NCBI GenBank assembly: GCA_030532245.1
Contig: JAUNLN010000002.1
Coordinates: 62,001 to 126,000, forward strand
Direction: 5' to 3'
From: Actinomycetaceae bacterium
GTDB lineage: Bacteria; Actinomycetota; Actinomycetes; Actinomycetales; Actinomycetaceae
Length of the DNA stretch: 64,000 nt
Position 1 is the stretch's first letter; the number at the start of each line of letters is the position of its first letter. Position numbers and translations under genes: made by a program. This document shows, one piece after another, positions 55,067-62,739 of the stretch. The notes under the pieces were generated by a model. The model did no database searches. It was not told the origin of the DNA and saw nothing but the letters and a program-made list of their open reading frames with translations.

Positions 55067-55318
55067 TTAGGGGTGAACTTTGGCACCTTCTAGCACTTGC
55101 TGCATTTCTTCAACCAAGTCGTCCGATGCGGGGCCGACAATTATCTGCACGTACCGGCCTGAAGACACTACTGCTATCGGATTCGTTTCGCGGATGACCG
55201 CCTCATCGACTTGGAGTGGGTCGGAGATAATTGCTCGAATACGCACGATGCAAGACTCGAGGTCCTCAATATTTTCGGGTCCCCCGAGGCCTTGAACGAG
55301 TTTTTCTGCAGCAGACAC
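55067..55318 (-). CDS. Second stand-alone PTS EIIB protein
   Basis: From the GTG at 55318 (GAGGGG six bases upstream) the 83-residue protein begins SAAEKLVQGLGGPENIEDLESC, like the other EIIB in the window. The phospho-acceptor is Cys23 in ESCIVRIR; the usual Thr two residues after Cys is Val here. No EIIC or EIIA lies next to it; malQ follows on the same strand. On this strand TATTAT (55357-55352) may be its -10 box. The changed motif could alter partner choice or indicate a regulatory role. Confidence 0.88.
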   Translation of the reverse strand: MSAAEKLVQGLGGPENIEDLESCIVRIRAIISDPLQVDEAVIRETNPIAVVSSGRYVQIIVGPASDDLVEEMQQVLEGAKVHP

Positions 55319-55442
55319 AGCTATCCCCTCATTAAATGTAATCCGCTTCACATAATAGACCTCAGATCGGAAGAAATAAAGTTTGCGGCAGATCGAAACG
55401 AACGACATGCGCGGAAATGAGTTTCGAGAAACAATAGTGAAC

Positions 55443-56375
55443 ATGACAAAACCGATCGAAGTTCCAACCATTTCGAGCGAGCCTCTCGCCTCAGTTCTGC
55501 GTGTTTTGCAGCTTCGAGGAGGCGACCGCGACCGTTTTCAGGCGGACTCCCTGCCGCAGATGAACCGAGTGTACGGCGGTCAAGTGCTTGCCCAGGCGCT
55601 CCTTGCCGCCTCATCCACTGTGGAGGGCGACGATCGGGTTCCTCATTCGCTTCACGCGTACTTCCTTCGCGGCGGTGACCCAAACCGGCCGCTGAACTTC
55701 AATGTGGGTAGAACCCACGACGGCCGCTCGTTCACGTCCAGGCAAGTGAGTGCAACGCAGGACGGCCGCGAGATCCTCACTCTCATGGCTAGTTTTCAGC
55801 TGCGGCAGGAGGGGTTGGAGCACGATTCGCGTATGCCGGACGTGCCGGGGCCGAGCGAGCTCGTTTCTGCGTTGGAGTACTTCCGCGCGCTAAACCACCC
55901 GGTTGGGAAGTTCCTCGGCAAGACGGCCGCGTTCGATGTACGGCACGTGCAGGAGAACCTATACGTGAACGCTTCCCCGGATGAGGGTAATGCTCAGCAG
56001 CTTTGGATGAAGCCGCGCGCGGAGGTGACTGGCGCGTCGCCCCTCATTTCGCGCGTGCTACTTTCTTACGTGATTGACCAGGTGATGATGGAGCCTGCGC
56101 TTCGCAGTCACGGCCTTTCGTGGATGACTCCCGGCATGGCGCTTGCGAGCCTCGACCACGCGATGTGGTTCCACCGTGACTTCGACATCAACCAGTGGCT
56201 GCTTTACGACCAGGAGTCTCCATCTGCCGGAGGTGCTCGAGCAATGGGCACGGTTCGCGTTTACACCGAGGATGGCGTTCTGGTTGCCGAAGCCGCGCAG
56301 GAAGCGATGATTCGCCTGCCAAAGGACGGTGAGGCAACCTCGAAGTGGGGCTTTGAGGCGCCGCCGGTTTCCTAA
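55443..56375 (+). CDS. tesB: Acyl-CoA thioesterase II
   Basis: The 310-residue double hot-dog protein matches TesB: an N-terminal hot-dog with NRVYGGQVLAQAL, and a C-terminal one containing the catalytic Asp in LASLDHAMWFH, the Thr in MGTVRVYTEDG and the Gln in AAQEAMIR. It hydrolyses acyl-CoAs of broad chain length. The ATG at 55443 starts a typical protein; a longer frame to 55383 is unlike homologues. No clear ribosome site precedes it, and AACAAT seven bases upstream makes it a weak leaderless candidate. Divergent from the EIIB gene and convergent with the aminotransferase. Confidence 0.94.
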   Translation: MTKPIEVPTISSEPLASVLRVLQLRGGDRDRFQADSLPQMNRVYGGQVLAQALLAASSTVEGDDRVPHSLHAYFLRGGDPNRPLNFNVGRTHDGRSFTSRQVSATQDGREILTLMASFQLRQEGLEHDSRMPDVPGPSELVSALEYFRALNHPVGKFLGKTAAFDVRHVQENLYVNASPDEGNAQQLWMKPRAEVTGASPLISRVLLSYVIDQVMMEPALRSHGLSWMTPGMALASLDHAMWFHRDFDINQWLLYDQESPSAGGARAMGTVRVYTEDGVLVAEAAQEAMIRLPKDGEATSKWGFEAPPVS

Positions 56376-56403
56376 ACCGAGCCGACGTGGCCCGGATTTG
56401 TTC

Positions 56404-56434
56404 CGCCTCCTGCACGACCCACGCGCGGGAGGCG
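56404..56434. terminator. Possible hairpin between tesB and the aminotransferase gene
   Basis: CGCCTCC (56404-56410) and GGAGGCG (56428-56434) can form a 7-bp stem with a 17-base loop; no T tract follows. It lies between convergent genes. Confidence 0.35.
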
Positions 56435-56492
56435 TTAGCTTTCCGGCACGCGTGAGGCACGCACCTGCACACACGGAAGCGCTAGGGAGCGA

Positions 56493-57695
56493 CTAGTTTT
56501 TGCGCACGAACTCTACTAGTAGCTCCATTCCCCGAGTGACCTCCTCGGTTGATCCGGCGAAGGAGATACGGATGAAGTTTTTGCCGTCGAGCACCGGATC
56601 TAAGCCGTCACCCTCAACGGAGTTGGGTGAGAAGTCGATGCCCGGCGTAACCGCAACTCCCTTGGCTTCGAGTAGGTCGGCGGCCCAATCGGCCGAGTCC
56701 TCGCAAAGGTGGGAAACGTCGGCGAAGCAGTAGAACGCTCCATCGGCTGGGGCGACGAGCTTGCAGTCAATCTGGCTTAGGCCTTCGAGTACGATCTGGC
56801 GATTCTTCGCGTAGCGCTCTACGTGTGCATCCAGCTGTTCGACTGATTCGGCGTCGAATGCGGCGATGGCCGCGAATTGCGACAGGGTGGGTGCCGATAG
56901 GTTCAGGTTTCCAAGTAGGAGTTCTACGGGGTGTACGAGTTCGGTTGGAACAACGGCCCAACCGAGGCGCCAGCCCGTCATGGAGTAGTACTTCGAGAAT
57001 GAGCCAACCGCGATGTTTTGGTCGGAGTAACTCGCTACCGTAGCGCATTCGGGCCCGTACGTGATGCCGTGGTAGATCTCATCGGAGATGAGGAGACACT
57101 CGTTTTCGTCGCACCACTTCGCGATCGCCTCAAGTTCTGCAGGCTCGAGGATCGTGCCCGTGGGGTTGGAGGGGGAAGCGAGAATCAGGCCGGCCGGAGT
57201 TCTCCCCTGCTTTTTCAGTTGTTCAAGTTGATCGACGCTAGGCTGCCAACGGGTTTGCGGGCCGGTGTCGATGTCGACAATTTCGCATCCAAGCGCATTC
57301 AGTGTGTTTCGGTAGGCTGCGTAGCCGGGCCGCGTCATGGCAACAAGATCGCCGGCTTCGAATGCGGCTAGGAAAATAGCGGTGAACGCAGCGGACGAAC
57401 CGGTGGTGATGACGATGTTGTCCGGATTCACTTTGGCGCCATACTGCTCTAGGTAGTGTTTCGCGATGCGCGTTCGCAGGGCCTGGATTCCGTTTGAGTC
57501 GGTGTATCCGAGTTGCTGGGTTGCGAGTGCTTCTCGCGCGGCATCTAGCACGGGCGCGGGTGCGGGCGTGGAGGGCTGACCTAGGCACAGGGAGTAAACT
57601 TGTCTTCCCTGCGCCGCTAGCTGGTTGCCCTGTTTTAGGATCTCCATTGCCCGAAATGGGGGCACTTGACCTCGAGTTGATAAACGCACTGCCAT
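56493..57695 (-). CDS. PLP-dependent aminotransferase, class I/II
   Basis: The 400-residue fold-type I enzyme has the PLP residues N177 (ASPSNPTG), D205 and Y208 (SDEIYHG), Schiff-base K235 (GSFSKYYSMTGW) and the carboxylate-binding Arg near the C-terminus (FIRISFAG). It resembles aspartate/aromatic-type aminotransferases of the AspC/AspB subgroup, but the donor and acceptor cannot be fixed. The ATG at 57695 was chosen because homologues start with AVRLSTRG; GAGG is only two bases upstream. It stands alone. The 226 bases before the nucleotidase gene contain AT-rich promoter-like sequence and no convincing gene. Confidence 0.92.
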   Translation of the reverse strand: MAVRLSTRGQVPPFRAMEILKQGNQLAAQGRQVYSLCLGQPSTPAPAPVLDAAREALATQQLGYTDSNGIQALRTRIAKHYLEQYGAKVNPDNIVITTGSSAAFTAIFLAAFEAGDLVAMTRPGYAAYRNTLNALGCEIVDIDTGPQTRWQPSVDQLEQLKKQGRTPAGLILASPSNPTGTILEPAELEAIAKWCDENECLLISDEIYHGITYGPECATVASYSDQNIAVGSFSKYYSMTGWRLGWAVVPTELVHPVELLLGNLNLSAPTLSQFAAIAAFDAESVEQLDAHVERYAKNRQIVLEGLSQIDCKLVAPADGAFYCFADVSHLCEDSADWAADLLEAKGVAVTPGIDFSPNSVEGDGLDPVLDGKNFIRISFAGSTEEVTRGMELLVEFVRKN

Positions 57696-57921
57696 GACCT
57701 CATGGTGGCACAAAGCCGGCGCGTTATCCGATAATGTTCACACGCTGGAAAGCCCGAGTTCAAGGCATTCCCAAGGCGCGCGAGTTCGATCGACAAATAA
57801 AAAATGTTCCCCTTGTGCGAAGCTTCATTCTTTTTGGGACTATAAACTTATTCTTTTCGCTCCTTTGGCTACTAAACTATATAGAACGCATTTTCGCGTT
57901 TGATCCCAAAAGGAGATTTAA

Positions 57922-60381
57922 ATGAAAAGATCCGTGCACGCTCTAGCCGCGGGTGCAATAGCTACGCTCGCGCTAGTAGTGTCGCCGCTAGTTGCTCTGG
58001 CAGACACGCCGGTAGACGAAAACCCCGGCTCTACCACCGAAAACGTGAACACCGAGCTCAGCAAGGCACCAACTGAAGAAACAGAAGTTAAAGAGGATTC
58101 TGTAAAGCTCGAAGGAGACGCTTCCGAAAAAGAATCCCCGAAAGAAAGCGGCTCCGCCAAAGAAGAAGCTAAGTCAAATGACGACACTTCCAAGGAAGGA
58201 ACATCTGGAGGAGGCACTTCCGAAGAAGGAGATTCCAAAGATGAAAGCTCCCAATCGGAGAAAACCCCAGACATTGTTACCCTAGACCTTTATAATATGA
58301 CCGACATTCACGGCCATATCGAGAAGGTATATGACAAAGACAAGAAGAAATATACCGAGGCTGGTATTTCTGCTGTTGCCTGCTATGTAAAGGAGGCTGA
58401 GAAGAACAACCCGAACTCCGTCTTCACGCTCCTTGGCGACAATATTGGTGCTTCCCCTATTACTTCGGGTCTCGCCGACGATAACCCCACGATCGCCGCA
58501 CTAAACAAAGCAAACGTTTTTGCCTCCGCGATTGGTAACCACGAGTTTGACAAGGGCCAGGAAGCCCTGCAGCACCGCCTAGCCGGTACGGGTGGTTACA
58601 CGAAGGTGGAGTTCGACTACCTCGCTTCGAACATCATGGTTGGGGATACGAACGACACACTGTTCGAGCCGTACAAGATTTGGGTGTCGGAAGACGAGAG
58701 CATTCGCATTGGTTTCATCGCAGGTATCGAAGATGATGCCCCGACCAAGGTATTCCCCGGCACGTTCGACGGACTTCGCTTCGAAAACGCAGCGGAGAAA
58801 ATAAACTACTACGCTGCCCAGCTGAAGGACGGCAAAAAGGACAACGGTGAGGCAGACATCGTAATCGCGTTGTACGACAACGACGCCACGATCTCTGCGC
58901 CGCGCATGTCGGAGCACGTGGATGGCCTCATGGGCGGTGACACTCACAAGCCGGTTGCTAAGTTGCTACCGCGTAAAGACGGAACCGAGATTCCCGTTAC
59001 CACGTCCGGTAGCTTCACCGACAACCTCGCAAACATTAGGCTGACCTACGACAAGAACAACAAGAAAATCCTCGAGGCAGAGACGATCCTGATCCCCGCA
59101 AACAAGATCGTCACCGATTGCGCCGGGGATGAAGAGGTTGACGAGATCGTCAACAAAGCCATCACCGATGTTGACCCTTTGAAGAATCGCGTCATTATCG
59201 AGTCCGACAGCAAGTTCATGCGCGGTATTCAGGAGACGCAAAAGGAAGGCGTGACGTCTACGGGCGATAACCGCGGCGTCGAATCTACGGCTGGTGATCT
59301 TGTCGCTGACGCGATGAAGTACGGTATCTCTCCCAATGAAGGCGAATCGGTCGATATCGGCATCATCAACGCGGGCGGTCTGCGTGCAGACCTCGTACCC
59401 GAGAACGGAAAGATTACCGCTGGCGGCGTATTCGCTCTAGCGCCCTTCTCGAACCAGGTTGGCTACGTGAAGATGACCGGCGCACAGTTCAAGACGCTAC
59501 TCGAACAGCAGTGGAAAAAACTCGGCGAAAAATCTACTCGCCCGGTACTAAAGCTCGGACTCTCCTCCAACGTTCAGTACACGTTCGATCCTTCGAAGAA
59601 ATACGATCCCGAAATTGATGATGCCCGACGCATCACCACTGTAACCGTTGATGGCGCACCGATCGACGACAACAAGGTTTACACCGTTGGTTCCGTAACG
59701 TTCTTGCTCCAGGGCGGCGACTCATTCGACATCTTCAAGGAAAAGTCGGTAGCGAGCACCTTCAAAATTACTGAAGGCCTTGACCGCGAAATCATTGAGA
59801 AGTACCTGAAAGCCAACCCGACCGTAGAGCCGCGCGAGGCTGTCTCATCCGTTGGCGTGACGGCAACCAACGAGCTAGCGGGAGCCAACTCCAAGATCAA
59901 GATTGCGCTACGCGGCCTGTCCTTCACTCAAAAGGACGAGAACGCGCCGAAGAAGGTCACGGTGAAGCTCGGCGACCACGAAGTGCTAGCGGACGTGAAC
60001 AACACCCTGTTCGATCCGAACGCAGAAAACGAGAACGCAATCGTCACCGCTGATGGCGCAGGCTACCTAGACGAGCCGGCAGAGTTCTCGCTCGCTAAGG
60101 TTTGCGGATCTGCTGACGGCAAGCTGACGCTCCCCATCACGGTCTTTGACGACCGCGGTGATGCTCTCGTCGACGAGTACCAGGGCCTCACCCACGAGGT
60201 CGACTGCTCCACCCCGACCGAGCCGACCGAGGAAGGCAACACTTCGGCTCCGGCTCCTGAAAAGAAGCCTCAGGGCAAGCTTGCCAAGACCGGTGTAGAC
60301 GCCTACACGGGCGCTGGCATCGCTCTGGCTCTCATGGCTATGGGCGCTTCCCTACTCGCGGTTCGCCGCAGGAATGCCTAA
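57922..60381 (+). CDS. Cell-wall-anchored 5'-nucleotidase (UshA-like) with LAKTG sorting signal
   Basis: The 819-residue secreted protein has a signal peptide (cleavage probably after Ala27), an acidic Ser/Glu/Lys/Gly-rich linker (about 30-117), a calcineurin-like metallophosphatase domain (TDIHGH 127-132, LGDNIG, IGNHEFDKG, GGDTHK), a 5_nucleotid_C domain (NAGGLRADL, GGDSFDIF) and a C-terminal extension. The C-terminus has LAKTG at about 787-791, a hydrophobic helix and RRRNA, the layout of a sortase substrate. It probably dephosphorylates extracellular nucleotides, giving nucleosides for uptake; in pathogens such enzymes can also make adenosine. AAAGGAG precedes the ATG. A strong terminator follows. 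Confidence 0.95.
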   Translation: MKRSVHALAAGAIATLALVVSPLVALADTPVDENPGSTTENVNTELSKAPTEETEVKEDSVKLEGDASEKESPKESGSAKEEAKSNDDTSKEGTSGGGTSEEGDSKDESSQSEKTPDIVTLDLYNMTDIHGHIEKVYDKDKKKYTEAGISAVACYVKEAEKNNPNSVFTLLGDNIGASPITSGLADDNPTIAALNKANVFASAIGNHEFDKGQEALQHRLAGTGGYTKVEFDYLASNIMVGDTNDTLFEPYKIWVSEDESIRIGFIAGIEDDAPTKVFPGTFDGLRFENAAEKINYYAAQLKDGKKDNGEADIVIALYDNDATISAPRMSEHVDGLMGGDTHKPVAKLLPRKDGTEIPVTTSGSFTDNLANIRLTYDKNNKKILEAETILIPANKIVTDCAGDEEVDEIVNKAITDVDPLKNRVIIESDSKFMRGIQETQKEGVTSTGDNRGVESTAGDLVADAMKYGISPNEGESVDIGIINAGGLRADLVPENGKITAGGVFALAPFSNQVGYVKMTGAQFKTLLEQQWKKLGEKSTRPVLKLGLSSNVQYTFDPSKKYDPEIDDARRITTVTVDGAPIDDNKVYTVGSVTFLLQGGDSFDIFKEKSVASTFKITEGLDREIIEKYLKANPTVEPREAVSSVGVTATNELAGANSKIKIALRGLSFTQKDENAPKKVTVKLGDHEVLADVNNTLFDPNAENENAIVTADGAGYLDEPAEFSLAKVCGSADGKLTLPITVFDDRGDALVDEYQGLTHEVDCSTPTEPTEEGNTSAPAPEKKPQGKLAKTGVDAYTGAGIALALMAMGASLLAVRRRNA

Positions 60382-60429
60382 CCAAAACTGGGGTTGAAAG
60401 GCCGGGTGCGAACCCGAACTTAACCGCCT

Positions 60430-60471
60430 AAATAGTTGTGGCCCGGATGGAAGTCCGGGCCACAACTATTT
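60430..60471 (+). terminator. Strong bidirectional terminator between the nucleotidase gene and ettA
   Basis: AAATAGTTGTGGCCCGGA (60430-60447) pairs perfectly with TCCGGGCCACAACTATTT (60454-60471) around TGGAAG, an 18-bp stem. T's at the stem base (and GTTTG after it) help on the plus strand. It separates two convergent genes. Confidence 0.92.
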
Positions 60472-60479
60472 GTTTGAAC

Positions 60480-62162
60480 TTAGTCGCGCTTCAGGCGCCT
60501 GTGCGTCACGCGGTGCGGGCGAGCCGCCTCCGGGCCAAGACGCTCAATCTTGTTCTTCTCGTACGCCTCGAAGTTACCCTCGAACCAGTACCACTTGGCC
60601 GGATTCTCCTCCGTGCCCTCCCACGCGAGAATGTGGGTTGCCACGCGGTCAAGGAACCAGCGGTCGTGGGTTACGACCACTGCACAGCCGGGGAACTCAA
60701 GCAGAGCGTTCTCAAGAGAGCCGAGAGTCTCGACGTCAAGGTCGTTAGTCGGCTCGTCAAGGAGCAACAGGTTGCCGCCTTGCTTCAAAGTGAGAGCCAG
60801 GTTCAGGCGGTTGCGCTCACCACCGGAGAGCACACCCGCGGGCTTCTGCTGGTCTGCACCCTTAAAGCCGAACGCGGAAACATAGGCGCGCGAAGGCACC
60901 TCCACGTTGCCAACCTCAATGTAGTCGAGGCCGTCGGAAACAACTTCCCAAAGGGTCTTGTTCGGGTCGATGCCAGCGCGAGTCTGGTCGACGTAGGAGA
61001 TCTTCACGGTCTCGCCAACCTTCAGGTCTCCCCCATCGAGCGGCTCCAAACCGACGATCGTCTTAAACAGGGTCGTCTTACCAACACCGTTCGGGCCGAT
61101 AACGCCGACGATGCCGTTGCGCGGAAGCGAGAACGATAGGCCGTCGATCAGTTTGCGGTCTCCAAAGCCCTTCTCAAGGTCCCTAGCCTCAATGACGACG
61201 TTACCTAGGCGCGGGCCCGGCGGAATCTGGATCTCTTCAAAGTCGAGCTTGCGAGTGCGCTCCGCCTCTTCAGCCATCTCCTCGTAGCGTGCAAGACGTG
61301 CCTTCTGCTTTGCCTGACGGCCCTTAGCGTTCGTGCGAACCCACTCGAGTTCGTCTTTCAAACGCTTCGCGAGCTTCGCGTCCTTCTTGCCCTGAATCTG
61401 GAGGCGCTCACGCTTCGTCTCAAGGTACGTGGTGTAGTTACCCTCGTACGGGTAGAGGCGGCCGCGGTCAACCTCAGCGATCCACTGCGCAACATGATCG
61501 AGGAAGTAGCGGTCGTGCGTAACTGCAATAACCGCACCCGGGTAGGTTGCGAGGTGCTGCTCGAGCCAAAGCACCGACTCTGCGTCGAGGTGGTTCGTAG
61601 GCTCGTCGAGGAGGAGCAGGTCGGGCTGTTCGAGTAGGAGCCTGCACAGTGCCACGCGGCGACGCTCACCACCGGAGAGCACGTTCACCGGAGTCTCCGG
61701 GGGCGGGCAGCGAAGCGCGTCCATCGCCTGGTTCAGCTGCGATTCTAGATCCCAACCGTTTACAGCGTCGATCTCGGTTTGGAGGGTGCCCATCTCCTCC
61801 AGCAGTGCGTCGAAGTCAGCGTCGGGGTTCGCCATTTCTTCAGACACTTGGTTGTAGCGCTCCAGCTTCTGAACCGTGTCGGCAACGCCCATTTGAACGT
61901 TTTCGAGCACAGTTTTGTCTTCGTCTAGCGGGGGCTCCTGCTGCAAGATTCCGACCGTGTATCCGGGCGAAAGCCTAGCGTCACCGTTGGACGGCTCGTC
62001 GAGGCCTGCCATGATTTTCAGGATGGACGACTTGCCGGCACCGTTCGGGCCGACCATACCGATTTTTGCGCCCGGGAGGAACGCCATCGTCACGTCGTCG
62101 AGGATAACTTTGTCTCCGTGCGTCTTGCGCGCGCGGATCATTTGGTAAATGTATTCTGCCAA
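60480..62162 (-). CDS. ettA: Energy-dependent translational throttle protein EttA (ABC-F ATPase)
   Basis: The 560-residue ABC-F protein has two nucleotide-binding domains (Walker A GPNGAGKSS and GPNGVGKTT, signatures LSGGERRR and LSGGERNR, Walker B LLLLDEPTNHLD and LLLLDEPTNDLD) joined by the P-site tRNA interaction motif region with KRLKDELEWVRTNAKGRQAK. EttA binds the ribosomal E site and tunes entry into elongation according to ATP/ADP. It is not a transporter. I chose the TTG at 62162, seven bases after AAGG, because homologues start AEYIYQM; the longer frame overlaps the ssb gene with unrelated residues. Length equals that of E. coli EttA. Confidence 0.96.
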   Translation of the reverse strand: MAEYIYQMIRARKTHGDKVILDDVTMAFLPGAKIGMVGPNGAGKSSILKIMAGLDEPSNGDARLSPGYTVGILQQEPPLDEDKTVLENVQMGVADTVQKLERYNQVSEEMANPDADFDALLEEMGTLQTEIDAVNGWDLESQLNQAMDALRCPPPETPVNVLSGGERRRVALCRLLLEQPDLLLLDEPTNHLDAESVLWLEQHLATYPGAVIAVTHDRYFLDHVAQWIAEVDRGRLYPYEGNYTTYLETKRERLQIQGKKDAKLAKRLKDELEWVRTNAKGRQAKQKARLARYEEMAEEAERTRKLDFEEIQIPPGPRLGNVVIEARDLEKGFGDRKLIDGLSFSLPRNGIVGVIGPNGVGKTTLFKTIVGLEPLDGGDLKVGETVKISYVDQTRAGIDPNKTLWEVVSDGLDYIEVGNVEVPSRAYVSAFGFKGADQQKPAGVLSGGERNRLNLALTLKQGGNLLLLDEPTNDLDVETLGSLENALLEFPGCAVVVTHDRWFLDRVATHILAWEGTEENPAKWYWFEGNFEAYEKNKIERLGPEAARPHRVTHRRLKRD

Positions 62163-62256
62163 GACACTACCTTCACGCTTTTCGTGGTTTGCAGTCTTGG
62201 CTAGTGTACGTGAACCGCCGGCCCGATCCAACGCGGGCCGACGGTTTTTGACCGAT

Positions 62257-62727
62257 TTAACGGGCAAACGCATCCCGGTCTGGGCGCCTGTACTCGCTGG
62301 TACCGTAGCCGAGGTCGTGGCCGACGCTGAGCGCGGTGATGAGCAGCTCAGTGCCCTTGCTTCCGTTTTGGTCCCACTCGTTAACGTCGAGGCGCCCTGT
62401 CACGATCACTGGCTGACCTTTTTCGAGGGAGTCGTGGGCGTTGTGTGCGAGTTGTCCCCACATTTTCACCGTGTACCACGTGGTTGAGGCGTCGTGCCAG
62501 TTGCCCGCATCGTCGCGGCCTCTGCGCGTAACGGCGAGTCTTGTGCGCCCCACCTGCGATCCTGACGGCAGTGTTCTTAGCTCCACGCCCGAGCCGAGGC
62601 GGCCTCTAACCGTAATGTTCACCGCGTCGGACGCGAAGGTCCGGAGCTTCGACGATGCGGGCACTTCCACGGTTGCAACCGTAGTGTTGCTATCGCCTAC
62701 AACTGTGTCGATATCCCATTCACTCAT
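62257..62727 (-). CDS. Single-strand DNA-binding protein paralogue (SsbB-like)
   Basis: The 156-residue protein has one OB fold of the SSB family (about 30-140: AVNITVRGRLGSGVELRTL ... ARRGR-like TRRGRDDAGNW, WYTVKMWGQLA, GQPVIVTGRL). The acidic C-terminal tip (DDDIPF type) of housekeeping SSB is missing; it ends RRPDRDAFAR. It is therefore likely a specialised paralogue. It lies upstream of ettA on the same strand, an order also seen in mycobacteria (Rv2478c-Rv2477c). AAAGGAG lies before the ATG. Twelve bases separate it from the surface protein gene. Confidence 0.9.
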   Translation of the reverse strand: MSEWDIDTVVGDSNTTVATVEVPASSKLRTFASDAVNITVRGRLGSGVELRTLPSGSQVGRTRLAVTRRGRDDAGNWHDASTTWYTVKMWGQLAHNAHDSLEKGQPVIVTGRLDVNEWDQNGSKGTELLITALSVGHDLGYGTSEYRRPDRDAFAR

Positions 62728-62739
62728 TTGTTTTCTCCT

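Noticed and set aside
57734..57925. Possible 63-residue membrane peptide just before the nucleotidase gene
   Set aside because: It has a hydrophobic stretch, but no ribosome site, comes from AT-rich promoter-like DNA and overlaps the next start; too weak to list as a gene.
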